64,000 nucleotides of DNA from Haemophilus influenzae (GCA_923172585.1 OV298644.1:1133427-1197426), one strand, 5' to 3'; shown: positions 10,146-23,028, numbered from the stretch's first letter. Numbers and translations are program-made. Notes: generated by a model not told the origin, from the letters alone.

Positions 10146-10690
10146 GTGAAAAGAAGTGATCATCATGGGTTAGAAAACGCCTGCCGTTTATTTGAAAGCG
10201 GTAATATTCAACAAATTGAAATTGGTTCAACAAAAGGGCTGCAACAAATTCATTAATAGCGATTGAATGGTGTTAATGAAATTGCTGGTAAAATTCGCTG
10301 AAGGCAATATTACAACAGGTCATTTTCGTTTTGCTAATGCACATCATTTAGAAGCAGCATTAGGACACAGAGAGCAAATGCCAGAAGATTCTACTCACAA
10401 TATTACTTAATAACCATGTAGAAATGAATATTGCGCACGCTTTTACAGAAGGTAAATATCATTAAACTCGCGTATTGCCAGGTTTAGTTATATCGAGCAA
10501 TTGCGCTACAGTTGTTAATTGGCACTATGGGATAAAGGCCTCAATAGTGTGGATGCCAATATCTCGGTGTTTTAGCCCACTTGAACCGATTTCGGCATTG
10601 ATTTTTTATTACAGGCGAATTTATCATTTGATGCACATGACAGAAAAATTATTATTTAACGACACTTGAGCACTCTGATTATTACGACCG
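10146..10690 (+). pseudogene. Decayed Fic-domain (AMPylase-type) gene
   Basis: From 10152 the frame reads [22 protein letters not shown] then a stop. Further pieces give GNITTGHFRFANAHHLEAAL, EQMPEDSTHNIT, VEMNIAHAFTEGKYH-stop-TR, then VVNW and a tail DAHDRKIII..EHSDYYD. In Fic proteins the third and fourth of these would be the segments leading into the catalytic HPFxEGNGR loop. Here it is degraded to HAFTEGKYH followed by a stop, so the active site is lost. Fic proteins transfer AMP to target proteins and often act as toxins. The stretch around 10540-10600 also resembles DMT-transporter sequence (LEPISALIF), so the assignment there is mixed. Confidence 0.65.
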
Positions 10691-10745
10691 AAACTTTTAA
10701 AATAAAGTCGGTAATAATATGCAACATTATGAAAGGAAAAAACAA

Positions 10746-11633
10746 ATGGCTTGGATTCAAATTCGCCTGAACAGCACCAATGAAAAACCAGAACAAATGA
10801 GCGATTTTTTAGAAGAAATCGGCTCCGTTTCTGTGACTTTTATGGATAGTCAAGATACACCGATTTTTGAGCCTTTGCCGGGCGAAACGCGTTTATGGGG
10901 TAATACCGATGTTATTGCGCTATTTGATGCAGAAACAGATATGGCAGAAATTGTTCGCTTATTAAAAGAAGCAAAACACTTAGATAGCAATACGGCATAC
11001 AAAATTGAACAAATAGAAGATAAAGACTGGGAGCGTGAGTGGATGGATAACTTCCACCCAATGCAATTTGGTAAGCGTTTATGGATTTGTCCAAGTTGGC
11101 GTGATGTGCCTGATGAAAATGCCGTCAATGTTATGCTTGACCCAGGTTTAGCATTTGGTACAGGCACTCATCCTACAACCGCACTATGTTTAGAATGGCT
11201 AGATGGTCTAGATTTAAAAGATAAAAGCGTCATCGATTTTGGTTGTGGATCTGGTATTTTAGCCATTGCAGCATTAAAACTTGGTGCGAAAAGTGCGGTG
11301 GGAATTGACATCGATCCACAAGCCATTCTGGCTAGTCGCAATAATGCCGAGCAAAATGGCGTTGCAGATCGCCTACAGCTGTTCTTATCTGATGAAAAAC
11401 CCTCTGATTTAAAAGCAGATGTCGTGGTGGCAAATATTCTTGCTGGCCCTCTCAAAGAACTTTACCCAATCATTAGCCAACTTGTTAAGCCGAATGGCGA
11501 TCTTGGTTTATCGGGCATTTTAGAAACTCAAGCTCAATCGGTATGCGATGCCTATACGCAAACATTTGCGTTAGAGCCCGTCGCGGCGAGAGAAGAATGG
11601 TGCCGAATTACGGGTAAGCTAAAAACGCTTTAA
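10746..11633 (+). CDS. prmA: Ribosomal protein L11 methyltransferase PrmA
   Basis: PrmA trimethylates several amino groups of ribosomal protein L11 using S-adenosylmethionine. The start at [10 protein letters not shown], after GAAAGGAAAAAACAA, gives 295 residues, the family length; a codon further upstream would add nine unlikely residues. The N-terminal half is the L11-binding domain. The C-terminal SAM domain shows [12 protein letters not shown] (about 134), [16 protein letters not shown] (about 161, motif I) and [10 protein letters not shown] (about 229, the NxxP-like post-motif). dusB and fis follow. The frame is intact. Confidence 0.97.
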   Translation: MAWIQIRLNSTNEKPEQMSDFLEEIGSVSVTFMDSQDTPIFEPLPGETRLWGNTDVIALFDAETDMAEIVRLLKEAKHLDSNTAYKIEQIEDKDWEREWMDNFHPMQFGKRLWICPSWRDVPDENAVNVMLDPGLAFGTGTHPTTALCLEWLDGLDLKDKSVIDFGCGSGILAIAALKLGAKSAVGIDIDPQAILASRNNAEQNGVADRLQLFLSDEKPSDLKADVVVANILAGPLKELYPIISQLVKPNGDLGLSGILETQAQSVCDAYTQTFALEPVAAREEWCRITGKLKTL

Positions 11634-11779
11634 TTTCTTTTTGTCAATCAAAAAAAGTGTATTTTTTAAACAAATTTCACTTTGCAAAGCAAGGCAAAAT
11701 GCGTATTATAGCCAGCCTTGTCGGTTGTCGAGCAGTTCGATATAAATTAGATTTAGGCTTGCTAGGAAAGGAACGTAAA

Positions 11780-12760
11780 ATGCGAATTGGTTCATACCAA
11801 TTAAAAAATCGTGTTTTACTTGCACCAATGGCAGGTATTACCGACCAGCCTTTCCGCCGTCTTTGTGCATATTATGGTGCGGGGCTTACATTTTCAGAAA
11901 TGATGTCCACAAATCCGCAAGTTTGGCATACCGAAAAATCCAAATTGCGTTTGGCACATAGCGAAGATTTAGGTCTCAATGCGGTGCAAATTGCAGGTAG
12001 TGATCCACTCGAGATGGCGCAAGCCGCTGCTATCAACGTGGAATATGGCGCTCAAATCATTGACATTAATATGGGATGCCCTGCCAAAAAAGTAAATCGC
12101 AAACTCGCAGGCTCTGCGTTGTTGCAATTTCCAGATTTGGTGGAAAAAATCTTGCGAGAAGTAGTGTCCGCCGTCAATGTGCCAGTGACCTTAAAAATTC
12201 GTACAGGCTGGGATAAATCTAATCGAAACTGCGTTCAAATCGGCAAAATTGCAGAACAATGTGGCATACAAGCATTAACGGTACACGGTCGTACACGTGC
12301 TTGTCTTTTTGAAGGGGAAGCGGAGTACGATAACATTAAAGCCGTTAAACAAGCGATTGCTATACCAGTTATAGCTAATGGCGATATTGATTCTGCTCGG
12401 AAAGCAAAATTCGTTCTCAATTATACTGGAGCGGATGCCATTATGATCGGTCGTGCTGCCTTAGGTAACCCTTGGTTATTTCAAGCTGTGGAAAACCTAA
12501 TTGAGCATAACTCGATAAGTCAAATGCCAAGTTTAAAAGAAAAGTGTGGTCAGATTTTGCGTCATATTCAAGAATTACATCAATTCTATGGCGAACAAAA
12601 AGGCTATCGCATTGCGCGTAAACACGTAGCTTGGTATTTACAGGGAATTCAACCTGATTCCGTTTTTAAACAGACTTTTAATGCAATTAGTGATCCAAAA
12701 GAGCAACTGATTGTATTGGAAGATTTTTTCAATTTAATTTTGGATAAAGAAAAATGTTAG
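11780..12760 (+). CDS. dusB: tRNA-dihydrouridine synthase DusB
   Basis: DusB reduces specific uridines in the tRNA D-loop, using FMN and NADPH. I place the start at [19 protein letters not shown] (326 residues) after TAGGAAAGGAAC; an earlier in-frame start at 11657 adds an unconserved stretch. Key segments are the FMN barrel start [27 protein letters not shown] with the catalytic Cys (about 97-107), TLKIRTGW (about 137) and the C-terminal [17 protein letters not shown]. The last 7 bases overlap fis, a widely conserved dusB-fis operon, so DusB and Fis are cotranscribed. Confidence 0.97.
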   Translation: MRIGSYQLKNRVLLAPMAGITDQPFRRLCAYYGAGLTFSEMMSTNPQVWHTEKSKLRLAHSEDLGLNAVQIAGSDPLEMAQAAAINVEYGAQIIDINMGCPAKKVNRKLAGSALLQFPDLVEKILREVVSAVNVPVTLKIRTGWDKSNRNCVQIGKIAEQCGIQALTVHGRTRACLFEGEAEYDNIKAVKQAIAIPVIANGDIDSARKAKFVLNYTGADAIMIGRAALGNPWLFQAVENLIEHNSISQMPSLKEKCGQILRHIQELHQFYGEQKGYRIARKHVAWYLQGIQPDSVFKQTFNAISDPKEQLIVLEDFFNLILDKEKC

Positions 12761-13053
12761 AACAACAACGTAATTCTGCCGATGCCTTAACGGTATCAGT
12801 ATTAAATGCGCAATCACAAGTGACCAGCAAACCATTACGCGATTCAGTCAAACAAGCGTTGCGTAATTATTTAGCACAATTAGATGGTCAAGATGTGAAT
12901 GATCTTTACGAGCTAGTATTAGCGGAAGTTGAACACCCTATGTTAGATATGATTATGCAATATACTCGTGGTAATCAAACCCGTGCAGCAAATATGCTTG
13001 GTATCAACCGTGGTACATTACGTAAAAAATTAAAAAAATACGGTATGGGATAA
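12754..13053 (+). CDS. fis: DNA-binding protein Fis
   Basis: Fis is a small dimeric nucleoid protein that bends DNA and controls rRNA and many other promoters, and assists recombination. The 99-residue product has an N-terminal beta-hairpin arm and a C-terminal helix-turn-helix ([22 protein letters not shown], described by its ends TRGNQTR and NRGTLRKK, about 74-95). It overlaps the end of dusB by 7 bases and is followed by a strong bidirectional terminator. The frame is intact. Confidence 0.97.
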   Translation: MLEQQRNSADALTVSVLNAQSQVTSKPLRDSVKQALRNYLAQLDGQDVNDLYELVLAEVEHPMLDMIMQYTRGNQTRAANMLGINRGTLRKKLKKYGMG

Positions 13054-13106
13054 GGCGATATTCTTTTATTAACAAAAAGATTGAATGTTTTTCATTCTAT
13101 TTTAAA

Positions 13107-13135
13107 AATTAGCCCCAAGTAATTTGGGGCTAATT
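13107..13135. terminator. Bidirectional terminator between fis and smpB
   Basis: AATTAGCCCCAA and TTTGGGGCTAATT form a stem of about 11-12 pairs with a 3-4 base loop, with A-run before and T-rich sequence after. The convergent genes fis (+) and smpB (-) end on either side, so it probably serves both. Confidence 0.8.
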
Positions 13136-13147
13136 TATTATTACAAT

Positions 13148-13632
13148 TTAAGATCTTCGATGTGCATTTTTCATAATGCGATCTTTTGTTACTTTCCATT
13201 CACGTTCTTTAATATCATCACGTTTATCCTGTTGTTTTTTACCTTTGGCTAAACCGATTTTGACTTTTGCCCACGCACCTTTCCAGTAAAGAGAAAGTGC
13301 AACTATGGTAAAACCGTCTCGGTTTGCTTTGCCAAATAGGGATGCTAATTCGCGTTTATTTAACAATAACTTACGAGTGCGAGTTGGATCACAAACAATA
13401 TGCGTTGATGCAACATTTAATGGCTGAATGCTTGCGCCGAATAAAAAGGCTTCGCCATTTTTAAAAATAACATAACTATCACTAATATTTGCCTTGCCTG
13501 CACGCATAGATTTGACTTCCCAGCCTTGTAATTCAAGACCTGCTTCAATTTCATCTTCAATAAAATAATCGTGTCTTGCACGTTTATTCAGTGCGATAGT
13601 ATTTGAATTGGGTTTTACTTTTTCTTTGTCAT
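13148..13632 (-). pseudogene. smpB: SmpB, tmRNA-binding protein, with a one-base frameshift at codon 5-6
   Basis: SmpB binds tmRNA and brings it to stalled ribosomes for trans-translation. The body is complete: [56 protein letters not shown], and the basic tail [14 protein letters not shown]. The only plausible ATG (13630-13632) starts MTKKK and then hits a stop, because a run of T on the plus strand at 13619-13623 seems one base short. With one base added the gene is exactly 486 bases and 161 residues, the usual length. This may be a homopolymer sequencing error; if real, translation would have to begin at a poor internal codon such as the ATG at 13507. Confidence 0.85.
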
Positions 13633-13785
13633 AATTTTATCCCTTATTTTGCCTGAGGCATTTTATCGGATCTCTATTTTGATAGCAAAAAGATCATCTA
13701 GGTAGAACTGGCAGTCGCATTTATTTTCAATCTTTAAAAATAAATGATTTGTAGAAAATAAGAGAAAAACTGACCGCACTTTTTC

Positions 13786-13817
13786 AGAAAAAACAGACAC
13801 ATTGTTGTGTCCGTTTG
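13786..13817 (-). terminator. Terminator of pfkA
   Basis: Read on the minus strand, AAACGGACACA and TGTGTCTGTTT form an 11-base stem with one mismatch around a short loop, followed by a T-run. It lies about 55 bases downstream of the pfkA stop. Confidence 0.7.
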
Positions 13818-13871
13818 AGAAAGATAAAAAGATGAATTAAGTGTTAGTGATTTATATAGTGGAATAAAGGA

Positions 13872-14837
13872 TTATTCCAAACGTTTTGCCACTTTAAGCC
13901 AATCAGCCTTAAATACACGCTGCATATTATTAATGGCATCAATAATATCGTGATGAACGAGCTGTTCATTTTGGATACCTACGCAATAGCCGCCTTTGCC
14001 TTGTAGCAATAAATCTACTGCGTATGCGCCCATACGTGAGGCAAGAATACGGTCAAAAGCACAAGGAGAACCACCACGTTGAATATGCCCTAAAACGGTT
14101 GCGCGAGTTTCGTGACCTACGCGAGCTTCAATTTCTTTTGCCAGAGAATGAACATCAGTTAAAAGTTCAGTGATAGCAATAATAGCGTGGCGTTTACCGC
14201 GAATAATGCTACGTTCAATTTGTTGAATTAATTCTTCGCGATTAAATTCAATTTCTGATGCGACGATATATTCACAACCGCCAGCAATGCCCGCAGAAAT
14301 GGTTAAGTCACTACAATGGCGACCCATAATTTCAACGATAGAAATACGTTGGTGTGAGCTTGATGTATCACGTAAACGGTCGATTGCATCCACTGCAGTT
14401 TGTAATGCGGTTTGATAACCGATGGTATAGTCAGTACCTGCAACATCATTATCAATAGTACCGGGTAAGCCAACACAAGGGAAACTGTGTTCTTCGGTTA
14501 ATAATTTTGCCCCCATATAAGAACCGTCACCACCGATAACCACAAGTGCATCAATGCCGTGAGAACGTAAAATTTCCGCACATTTTGCCCGAATATTAGG
14601 ATCTTTAAATTCAGGAAAACGTGCAGAACCTAAAAAAGTACCGCCACGATTAATCACATCAGATACGCTATAGCGATTTAATTGTTTGATTTTATTATTG
14701 TATAAACCTTGATAACCGTCATAGATACCAAATACTTCTAAGCCTTCTGCAAGTGCAGAACGTACTACGCCACGAATTGCGGCATTCATACCAGGCGCAT
14801 CGCCACCACTTGTTAAAACTGCAATTTTTTTAATCAT
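13872..14837 (-). CDS. pfkA: ATP-dependent 6-phosphofructokinase PfkA
   Basis: PfkA phosphorylates fructose 6-phosphate to the 1,6-bisphosphate, the committed step of glycolysis. The 321-residue protein is full length. It has [18 protein letters not shown] at the ATP site, [12 protein letters not shown] (about 100), the catalytic [15 protein letters not shown] (about 125-139) and MGRHCSDLT (about 170). It is a single gene with its own terminator. An uptake word lies just past the terminator stem. The frame is intact. Confidence 0.97.
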   Translation of the reverse strand: MIKKIAVLTSGGDAPGMNAAIRGVVRSALAEGLEVFGIYDGYQGLYNNKIKQLNRYSVSDVINRGGTFLGSARFPEFKDPNIRAKCAEILRSHGIDALVVIGGDGSYMGAKLLTEEHSFPCVGLPGTIDNDVAGTDYTIGYQTALQTAVDAIDRLRDTSSSHQRISIVEIMGRHCSDLTISAGIAGGCEYIVASEIEFNREELIQQIERSIIRGKRHAIIAITELLTDVHSLAKEIEARVGHETRATVLGHIQRGGSPCAFDRILASRMGAYAVDLLLQGKGGYCVGIQNEQLVHHDIIDAINNMQRVFKADWLKVAKRLE

Positions 14838-14932
14838 AATTTACCTACTTTTAACCATAATTGAAAATGGGCATAAGATTACATCATTCAAAGAATCTGC
14901 TCTAGCAAAATTTGACGAGATTTTGATCTACA

Positions 14933-15514
14933 TTATTTTTCACAAAACAGTTGCCATTTCAAATTTTGTAAATGCTTTCTTTCTATATCCACAATGTATT
15001 TTTGCAAATGTCGTTGTACTTTATTGACAGATAAATGTTTAGAACGCGTTGGTTGCTGTATTTTCTGCGAATATTGAAATTGCACAAAGCCACATTGGGA
15101 CAATTGTCGTCCTTTCATCACATTGACTTGCCAAGATGGATTTTCTTTCGTTGGCGAATAGATAACATATCCATTTAATTCATTTGGATTGGTCGAATTT
15201 TTTGGAATAGCATCGAAATGGAAATCTTTTACGCCTGTATTGCGATAAATGCGTTCTCTTAATGCAATACGTTCTTTAATAGAACGTTCGGATTGATTGC
15301 GATCAAAGAGAATTTCAATTTCAGATTGCCAATTTTCCAGCGTATCTGGTTTAGCAATATACACATAGCGTGCAATGGTTTCGAAATCTTGGCTGCCAGT
15401 AAGTACATAATGTTTTCCATTATATTCTAACTGGGTAGGCACATTTAATTGTGTCAGCTTAGTTGCACAGCCTGAAAGTATAAGTGCGGTCAAAATAACA
15501 AAAATTTTATTCAT
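14933..15514 (-). CDS. Small lipoprotein of unknown function
   Basis: The start at [20 protein letters not shown] gives a classic lipoprotein signal with lipobox LSGC and the lipidated Cys at residue 16; the open frame extends further upstream but only into yaaA. The mature part (about 178 residues) is soluble, with an [20 protein letters not shown] segment split by charged stretches and a basic C-terminal region. I do not recognise a named family. The first bases overlap the end of yaaA by 8, so it is probably cotranscribed with yaaA, and perhaps dprA. Location is likely the outer-membrane inner leaflet. Confidence 0.8.
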   Translation of the reverse strand: MNKIFVILTALILSGCATKLTQLNVPTQLEYNGKHYVLTGSQDFETIARYVYIAKPDTLENWQSEIEILFDRNQSERSIKERIALRERIYRNTGVKDFHFDAIPKNSTNPNELNGYVIYSPTKENPSWQVNVMKGRQLSQCGFVQFQYSQKIQQPTRSKHLSVNKVQRHLQKYIVDIERKHLQNLKWQLFCEK

Positions 15515-16283
15515 TAATATCTCGCTTAAAGACAAATTCAGTTTCAGTGGAGGATGCTGAATCAAACCAATAACCACCTAAATCAAATTCTTTTAACTGT
15601 TCAATTTCAGTTAAATGATGTTGAATAATATAGCGACACATTAAGCCTCGAGCTTTTTTCGCATAAAAACTAATTACTTTATATTTGCCATTTTTATTAT
15701 CTAAGAAAACTGGCTTGATTATCTTGGCTTTAAGTTGGTTTTCTTTAACAGATTTATAATATTCGTCAGAGGCTAGATTGACTAACACATTATCGCCTTG
15801 TTCATCTATAGCTTGTTGAACCGCTTGGGTGATCACATTTCCCCAAAAGGCATACAGATCTTTTCCTTTCGGATTGGCTAATTTTGTGCCCATTTCTAAT
15901 CGGTAAGGTTGCATTAAATCAAGTGGTTTTAAAAGCCCATAAAGACCAGAAAGCATACGTAAATGGGATTGCGCAAAAATGACATCATCTTCCGAAAGGG
16001 AATCAGCATCTAAACCAGTATAAACATCGCCTTTAAATGCAAAGAGTGCAGGGCGGGAATTGTTTTCATTGTGAATTTTTGTCCATTCTGCAAAGCGTGC
16101 AGCATTTAAACCAGCCAACTTATCGCTGATAGACATTAATGATGAAAGATCTTGTGGAGAAAGTTTACGACAAACTTCAATAAGTTGTTCGCTGTAATCG
16201 GTAAAGTGCGGTTGAGAAACAGGAAAATTTTTTACCGCACTTTCAAAATCAAGAGTTTTCGCAGGGGAGATAATCGCTAACAT
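15507..16283 (-). CDS. yaaA: YaaA (peroxide stress protein, DUF328)
   Basis: YaaA limits intracellular iron and DNA damage under hydrogen peroxide in E. coli and has a DNA-binding fold. The start [15 protein letters not shown] gives 258 residues, matching the family. Other conserved blocks are [16 protein letters not shown] (about 58), [13 protein letters not shown] (about 89), [23 protein letters not shown] (about 113, ends LSGLYG and EMGT) and [13 protein letters not shown] (about 207). Two uptake words lie close together near 16206-16245 inside the 5' part of the gene. It sits 52 bases downstream of dprA. Confidence 0.93.
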   Translation of the reverse strand: MLAIISPAKTLDFESAVKNFPVSQPHFTDYSEQLIEVCRKLSPQDLSSLMSISDKLAGLNAARFAEWTKIHNENNSRPALFAFKGDVYTGLDADSLSEDDVIFAQSHLRMLSGLYGLLKPLDLMQPYRLEMGTKLANPKGKDLYAFWGNVITQAVQQAIDEQGDNVLVNLASDEYYKSVKENQLKAKIIKPVFLDNKNGKYKVISFYAKKARGLMCRYIIQHHLTEIEQLKEFDLGGYWFDSASSTETEFVFKRDINE

Positions 16284-16335
16284 AATCGTCCTTTTATGAA
16301 AAAAGAATGGGCGTATCTTAGCATAAAAATTTACA

Positions 16336-17511
<1,176 letters not shown>

Positions 17512-17525
17512 TTAATTTAAAAGCA

Positions 17526-17547
17526 TTTTGCGATGCAGATCGCAAAA
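17526..17547. promoter_or_regulatory. CRP-S competence site upstream of dprA
   Basis: TTTTGCGATGCAGATCGCAAAA is a 22-base near-palindrome with the core TGCGA-N6-TCGCA. This is the CRP-S form (C at the position where ordinary CRP sites have T), which needs Sxy as well as CRP. It lies upstream of dprA on the minus strand. The rest of 17458-17795 is AT-rich with no gene that I can see. Confidence 0.88.
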
Positions 17548-17795
17548 ATTCTTTTTAATGAATAAAAAATTGCAAAATTTTTCTTATTTTGAAAATGTAA
17601 AAAATCCAATAAGAAAAATTTGTTGATTAGGATTGTATTGGTTAAATATGCTGATTTTATTAAGTTTATTAGTTAAATGTATATTTGATGAAGTGTAAGT
17701 AGGTTTATTTTTAATATAAAATTCCAAAAAATAGTTTGACAGCCAGTTTTTTATTCGTAATATGGAAAACGTTTTACACAGAAGGATTTTTATTT

Positions 17796-17855
17796 ATGTT
17801 TCGTATTGTTTCTTTATCTCTCAATCTACTGCTCTCACATTTTGTGTGCGGCTAA
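17796..17855 (+). CDS. leuL: leu leader peptide
   Basis: A 19-codon frame, starting MFRIVSLSLNLLLSHFVCG, follows GAAGGATTTTTATTT. Five of 19 residues are leucine (codons TTA, CTC, CTA, CTG, CTC), three of them consecutive, ahead of a terminator-like hairpin and leuA. This is the arrangement of transcription attenuation: ribosome stalling at leucine codons when leucyl-tRNA is scarce would prevent the hairpin at 17898. Confidence 0.82.
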   Translation: MFRIVSLSLNLLLSHFVCG

Positions 17856-17897
17856 GTTGTGGATAAAAAAACAGTCAGATGTAAATACCCAATTTTA

Positions 17898-17927
17898 AAC
17901 CCGCACTTTATAAGTTGCGGGTTTTTT
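17898..17927 (+). terminator. leu operon attenuator
   Basis: AACCCGCACTT and AAGTTGCGGGTT form a stem of about 11 pairs with one bulged base and a short loop, followed by TTTTTT. It lies 42 bases after the leader peptide stop and about 100 bases before leuA, as expected for an attenuator. Confidence 0.82.
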
Positions 17928-17981
17928 ATCTAAAAATACAGGAAAAACGCACCGCACTTTTGGAGTGATTTTAGAGGAACT

Positions 17982-18020
17982 TTTAGTAAGGACATTTAGT
18001 AAGGACATTTAGTAAGGATA
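17982..18020 (+). repeat. Three 13-bp tandem repeats carrying the leuA ribosome binding site
   Basis: Three head-to-tail units of TTTAGTAAGGACA, at 17982-17994, 17995-18007 and 18008-18020; the last ends GATA. Each contains TAAGGA, so the leuA start at 18026 has three stacked Shine-Dalgarno sequences. Only the last unit has normal spacing. Confidence 0.85.
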
Positions 18021-18025
18021 TTGTT

Positions 18026-19573
18026 ATGACAGATCGCGTTATTATTTTTGATACCACCTTGCGTGATGGAGAACAGGCATTAAAAGCAAGTTTGACGGTA
18101 AAAGAAAAATTACAGATCGCTTTAGCACTTGAACGCTTAGGTGTGGATGTAATGGAAGTAGGGTTTCCTGTTTCTTCTCAAGGGGATTTTGAATCTGTTC
18201 AAACCATTGCGCGCCATATTAAAAACGCGCGTGTTGCCGCGTTATCTCGAGCGGTAGATAAAGACATTGATGCCGCATACGAAGCCTTAAAAGTGGCAGA
18301 AGCATTCCGTATTCATACGTTTATTGCAAGTTCCGCATTGCACGTTGAAGCGAAATTAAAACGTTCTTTTGATGATGTGGTAGGAATGGCAGTTGCAGCA
18401 GTGAAACGCGCACGTAATTATACGGATGATGTTGAGTTCTCTTGCGAAGATGCGGGCCGTACAGGTATTGATAATATCTGTCGTATTGTTGAAGCGGCAA
18501 TTAACGCAGGTGCAACTACGGTAAACATTCCCGATACAGTCGGTTTTTGCTTACCAAATGAATACGGCAATATTATTGCTCAAGTGCGTAATCGCGTACC
18601 GAATATTGATAAAGCAGTGATTTCCGTGCATTGCCACAATGACTTAGGTATGGCAACCGCTAATTCTTTAACAGCAGTACAAAATGGTGCGCGCCAAATT
18701 GAATGTACCATTAATGGAATTGGTGAACGTGCAGGCAATACTTCCCTTGAAGAAGTGGTTATGGCAATGAAAGTGCGTCAGGATTTTATGGGTGTGGATA
18801 CCCGTATTAATACCCAAGAAATTCACCGTATCAGCCAAATGGTTAGCCAACTTTGTAATATGCCGATTCAGCCGAATAAAGCCATTGTGGGTTCGAATGC
18901 TTTTGCCCATTCTTCTGGTATCCATCAAGATGGTATGTTGAAAAACAAAAATACCTACGAAATTATGTCTCCAGAAACCATTGGATTGAAAAAAGAAAAA
19001 TTAAATTTAACCGCACGTTCTGGTCGTGCAGCTGTGAAAGGTCATATGGCAGATATGGGCTATAACGAACAAGATTACGATTTGGATAAATTGTATGACG
19101 AGTTCTTAAAATTGGCGGATAAAAAAGGTCAAGTGTTTGATTATGATTTGGAAGCATTGGCGTTTATCGATATGCAACAAGGGGATGAAGATCGTTTGGT
19201 ATTAGATAAACTTTCGGCACACTCCACCAAAGAATATCCAGCAACTGCGTTTGTTCAATTGAAGTTGGATGGCGAAAAATTAAGTACGTCTTCAATTGGC
19301 GGTAATGGCCCAGTGGATGCGGTTTATAACGCCATCTTAAATTTAACGGGTTTAGAAATCAAAATGTCTCACTATAACTTAACTGCTAAAGGCGAGGGCG
19401 CAGAAGCATTAGGGCAAGTGGATATTGTGGTAGAACACAAAGGGCGTAAATTCCACGGCGTCGGTTTAGCAACAGACATTGTTGAATCTTCCGCACTTGC
19501 TTTAGTCCACGCCATCAATGCCATTTATCGCGCGCATAAAGTGGCAGATATTAAGAATCATAAACATCATTAA
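18026..19573 (+). CDS. leuA: 2-isopropylmalate synthase LeuA
   Basis: LeuA condenses acetyl-CoA with 2-ketoisovalerate, the first step of leucine synthesis. The 515-residue protein is full length. It has [19 protein letters not shown] (ends DTTLRDGEQ; metal Asp about residue 9), the metal-binding [15 protein letters not shown] (about 198), [13 protein letters not shown] (about 232) and a C-terminal regulatory domain (about 390 onward) that binds leucine. It is controlled by the attenuator upstream and heads leuABCD. The frame is intact. Confidence 0.97.
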   Translation: MTDRVIIFDTTLRDGEQALKASLTVKEKLQIALALERLGVDVMEVGFPVSSQGDFESVQTIARHIKNARVAALSRAVDKDIDAAYEALKVAEAFRIHTFIASSALHVEAKLKRSFDDVVGMAVAAVKRARNYTDDVEFSCEDAGRTGIDNICRIVEAAINAGATTVNIPDTVGFCLPNEYGNIIAQVRNRVPNIDKAVISVHCHNDLGMATANSLTAVQNGARQIECTINGIGERAGNTSLEEVVMAMKVRQDFMGVDTRINTQEIHRISQMVSQLCNMPIQPNKAIVGSNAFAHSSGIHQDGMLKNKNTYEIMSPETIGLKKEKLNLTARSGRAAVKGHMADMGYNEQDYDLDKLYDEFLKLADKKGQVFDYDLEALAFIDMQQGDEDRLVLDKLSAHSTKEYPATAFVQLKLDGEKLSTSSIGGNGPVDAVYNAILNLTGLEIKMSHYNLTAKGEGAEALGQVDIVVEHKGRKFHGVGLATDIVESSALALVHAINAIYRAHKVADIKNHKHH

Positions 19574-19580
19574 TCGAATC

Positions 19581-19601
19581 CCCCTCTTTAGCAAAGAGGG
19601 G
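19581..19601 (+). other. Hairpin between leuA and leuB
   Basis: CCCCTCTTT and AAAGAGGGG form a perfect 9-base stem with a 3-base loop. No T-run follows on the plus strand, so it is more likely an mRNA stability or processing element than a terminator. Confidence 0.55.
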
Positions 19602-19612
19602 AAAAATACTAA

Positions 19613-20731
<1,119 letters not shown>

Positions 20732-20817
20732 GACTAATATCAGTACGCGAGAAATACCCATCAATAAAAATTCCGACACTTAATTATTAGAAATATAATA
20801 ATCAGCAAAAATACTTA

Positions 20818-20856
20818 AAGTGCGGTTGAAAAACACATCGAATTTTAACCGCACTT
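20818..20856 (+). terminator. Inverted uptake-word pair between leuB and leuC
   Basis: AAGTGCGGTT and AACCGCACTT form a 10-base stem across a loop of about 19 bases. There is no clear T-run, so it may slow rather than stop transcription inside the operon. Confidence 0.4.
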
Positions 20857-20881
20857 CCCTTAACGAATAGAGAAAAATATT

Positions 20882-22291
20882 ATGGCAAAAACACTTTACG
20901 AAAAATTATTTGATTCACACATTGTGTATGAAGCAGAGGGCGAAACGCCAATTTTGTATATTAACCGTCATTTGATTCACGAAGTAACCAACCCACAGGC
21001 CTTTGATGGGTTACGCGTCGCAAATCGCCAAGTTCGCCAAGTAAACAAAACTTTCGGCACAATGGATCACAGCATTTCCACCCAAGTACGAGATGTCAAT
21101 AAACTTGAAGGTCAAGCGAAAATTCAAGTGTTAGAATTGGATAAAAATACCAAAGCAACAGGTATTAAATTATTTGATATAACAACCAAAGAGCAAGGTA
21201 TTGTACACGTTATGGGGCCAGAACAAGGTTTAACCTTACCCGGTATGACAATTGTTTGTGGCGATTCACACACCGCAACGCACGGCGCATTTGGTGCCTT
21301 GGCTTTTGGTATTGGTACTTCTGAAGTAGAGCACGTATTAGCCACTCAAACTTTAAAACAGGCTCGCGCAAAAAGTATGAAAATTGAAGTGCGTGGTAAA
21401 GTCGCATCAGGTATTACGGCAAAAGATATTATTCTTGCCATTATCGGCAAAACTACGATGGCAGGCGGTACAGGACACGTTGTAGAATTCTGCGGCGAAG
21501 CGATCCGAGACCTTTCTATGGAGGGGCGTATGACCGTCTGTAATATGGCAATTGAAATGGGTGCAAAAGCAGGCTCGATTGCGCCAGATGAAACCACATT
21601 TGCATATTTGAAAGATCGTCCACACGCGCCGAAAGGCAAAGATTGGGAGGATGCCGTTGCTTATTGGAAAACCTTAAAATCTGACGATGATGCACAATTT
21701 GACACTGTGATAACGCTAGAAGCAAAAGACATCGCACCACAAGTCACTTGGGGGACAAACCCTGGGCAAGTCATTTCTGTGAATGAAACCATACCAAATC
21801 CGCAAGAAATGGCAGATCCTGTACAACGTGCTTCAGCGGAAAAAGCCTTACATTATATTGGCTTGGAAGCTGGCACTAATTTAAAAGATATTAAAGTTGA
21901 TCAAGTGTTCATCGGATCTTGCACCAACTCGCGCATTGAAGATTTACGAGCAGCAGCGGCAGTGATGAAAGGGCGTAAAAAAGCGGATAACGTAAAACGT
22001 ATTTTAGTTGTCCCAGGTTCTGGCTTAGTGAAAGAACAAGCGGAAAAAGAGGGCTTGGATAAAATCTTTATTGCCGCAGGTGCAGAATGGCGTAATCCAG
22101 GTTGTTCAATGTGTTTAGGAATGAACGACGACCGTTTAGGCGAATGGGAACGCTGTGCTTCCACTTCAAACCGTAACTTTGAAGGGCGTCAAGGTCGTAA
22201 TGGACGTACCCATTTAGTAAGCCCTGCAATGGCAGCGGCAGCAGGAGTGTTCGGTAAATTTGTTGATATTCGTGACGTAACATTAAACTAA
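20882..22291 (+). CDS. leuC: 3-isopropylmalate dehydratase large subunit LeuC
   Basis: LeuC with LeuD isomerises 2-isopropylmalate to 3-isopropylmalate using a 4Fe-4S cluster. The 469 residues are full length. Cluster and substrate residues are visible in [21 protein letters not shown] (about 127; ends VCGDSH and GIG), [13 protein letters not shown] with one Cys (about 345) and [11 protein letters not shown] with the other two (about 405). leuD follows 21 bases downstream with its own AGAGGAAAAG. The frame is intact. Confidence 0.97.
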   Translation: MAKTLYEKLFDSHIVYEAEGETPILYINRHLIHEVTNPQAFDGLRVANRQVRQVNKTFGTMDHSISTQVRDVNKLEGQAKIQVLELDKNTKATGIKLFDITTKEQGIVHVMGPEQGLTLPGMTIVCGDSHTATHGAFGALAFGIGTSEVEHVLATQTLKQARAKSMKIEVRGKVASGITAKDIILAIIGKTTMAGGTGHVVEFCGEAIRDLSMEGRMTVCNMAIEMGAKAGSIAPDETTFAYLKDRPHAPKGKDWEDAVAYWKTLKSDDDAQFDTVITLEAKDIAPQVTWGTNPGQVISVNETIPNPQEMADPVQRASAEKALHYIGLEAGTNLKDIKVDQVFIGSCTNSRIEDLRAAAAVMKGRKKADNVKRILVVPGSGLVKEQAEKEGLDKIFIAAGAEWRNPGCSMCLGMNDDRLGEWERCASTSNRNFEGRQGRNGRTHLVSPAMAAAAGVFGKFVDIRDVTLN

Positions 22292-22312
22292 GGCTCAAAA
22301 GAGGAAAAGAAA

Positions 22313-22915
22313 ATGGCAGGATTTAAACAACTTTCAGGCTTAGTCGTACCATTGGATGCGGCAAATGTAGATACCGATGCAATTATTCCAAAACAATTTT
22401 TACAAGCCATTACCCGAGTAGGTTTTGGCAAACACTTATTCCACGAATGGCGTTATCTTGATGTGGACGGCACCAAGCCAAATCCAGAATTTGTCTTAAA
22501 TTATCCGCAATATCAAGGTGCAACAATTTTGTTGGCGCGTAAAAACCTTGGCTGTGGTTCTTCTCGTGAACACGCCCCTTGGGCATTAGCAGACTACGGC
22601 TTTAAAGTAATGATCGCCCCAAGTTTTGCGGATATTTTCTACAACAACAGCTTAAATAATCATATGTTACCGATTCGTTTAAGCGAAGAAGAAGTAGAAG
22701 AAATCTTCCAATGGGTATGGGCAAATGAAAGCAAGCAAATCCACGTAGATTTAGAAGCGATGACGGTCACTGTAGGGGATAAAGTTTATACTTTTGAGCT
22801 TGATGAATTCCGCTGCCATTGTTTGTTAAACGGCTTGGATAATATCGGCTTAACTCTTCAGCACGAAGACAAAATCTCAGCATATGAGAAAAATATTCCA
22901 GCGTTTTTACGTTAA
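22313..22915 (+). CDS. leuD: 3-isopropylmalate dehydratase small subunit LeuD
   Basis: LeuD is the swivelling small subunit of isopropylmalate isomerase and shapes the substrate pocket with LeuC. The 200 residues include [16 protein letters not shown] (about 14) and the substrate-binding [17 protein letters not shown] (about 70). It is the last gene of the leu operon and is followed by a terminator. The frame is intact. Confidence 0.97.
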   Translation: MAGFKQLSGLVVPLDAANVDTDAIIPKQFLQAITRVGFGKHLFHEWRYLDVDGTKPNPEFVLNYPQYQGATILLARKNLGCGSSREHAPWALADYGFKVMIAPSFADIFYNNSLNNHMLPIRLSEEEVEEIFQWVWANESKQIHVDLEAMTVTVGDKVYTFELDEFRCHCLLNGLDNIGLTLQHEDKISAYEKNIPAFLR

Positions 22916-22972
22916 AAATAAAAAATGCACTGATTTTTCACCGCACTTAATCACTGAATTTCATTCAAAAAT

Positions 22973-23002
22973 AAAGCCCTGTAATACACAGGGCTTTGTT
23001 GT
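22973..23002 (+). terminator. Terminator after leuD
   Basis: AAAGCCCTGT and ACAGGGCTTT form a perfect 10-base stem with a 5-base loop, then GTTGTTT. The iga pseudogene ends on the other strand just beyond, so it may serve both directions. Confidence 0.78.
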
Positions 23003-23028
23003 TTATAACGTTAATTCAAACAGGCTTA

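Noticed and set aside
11657-11779. Longer dusB start adding about 41 residues
   Set aside because: The extra residues are not conserved, and a much better ribosome binding site (AGGAAAGGAAC) precedes the ATG at 11780.
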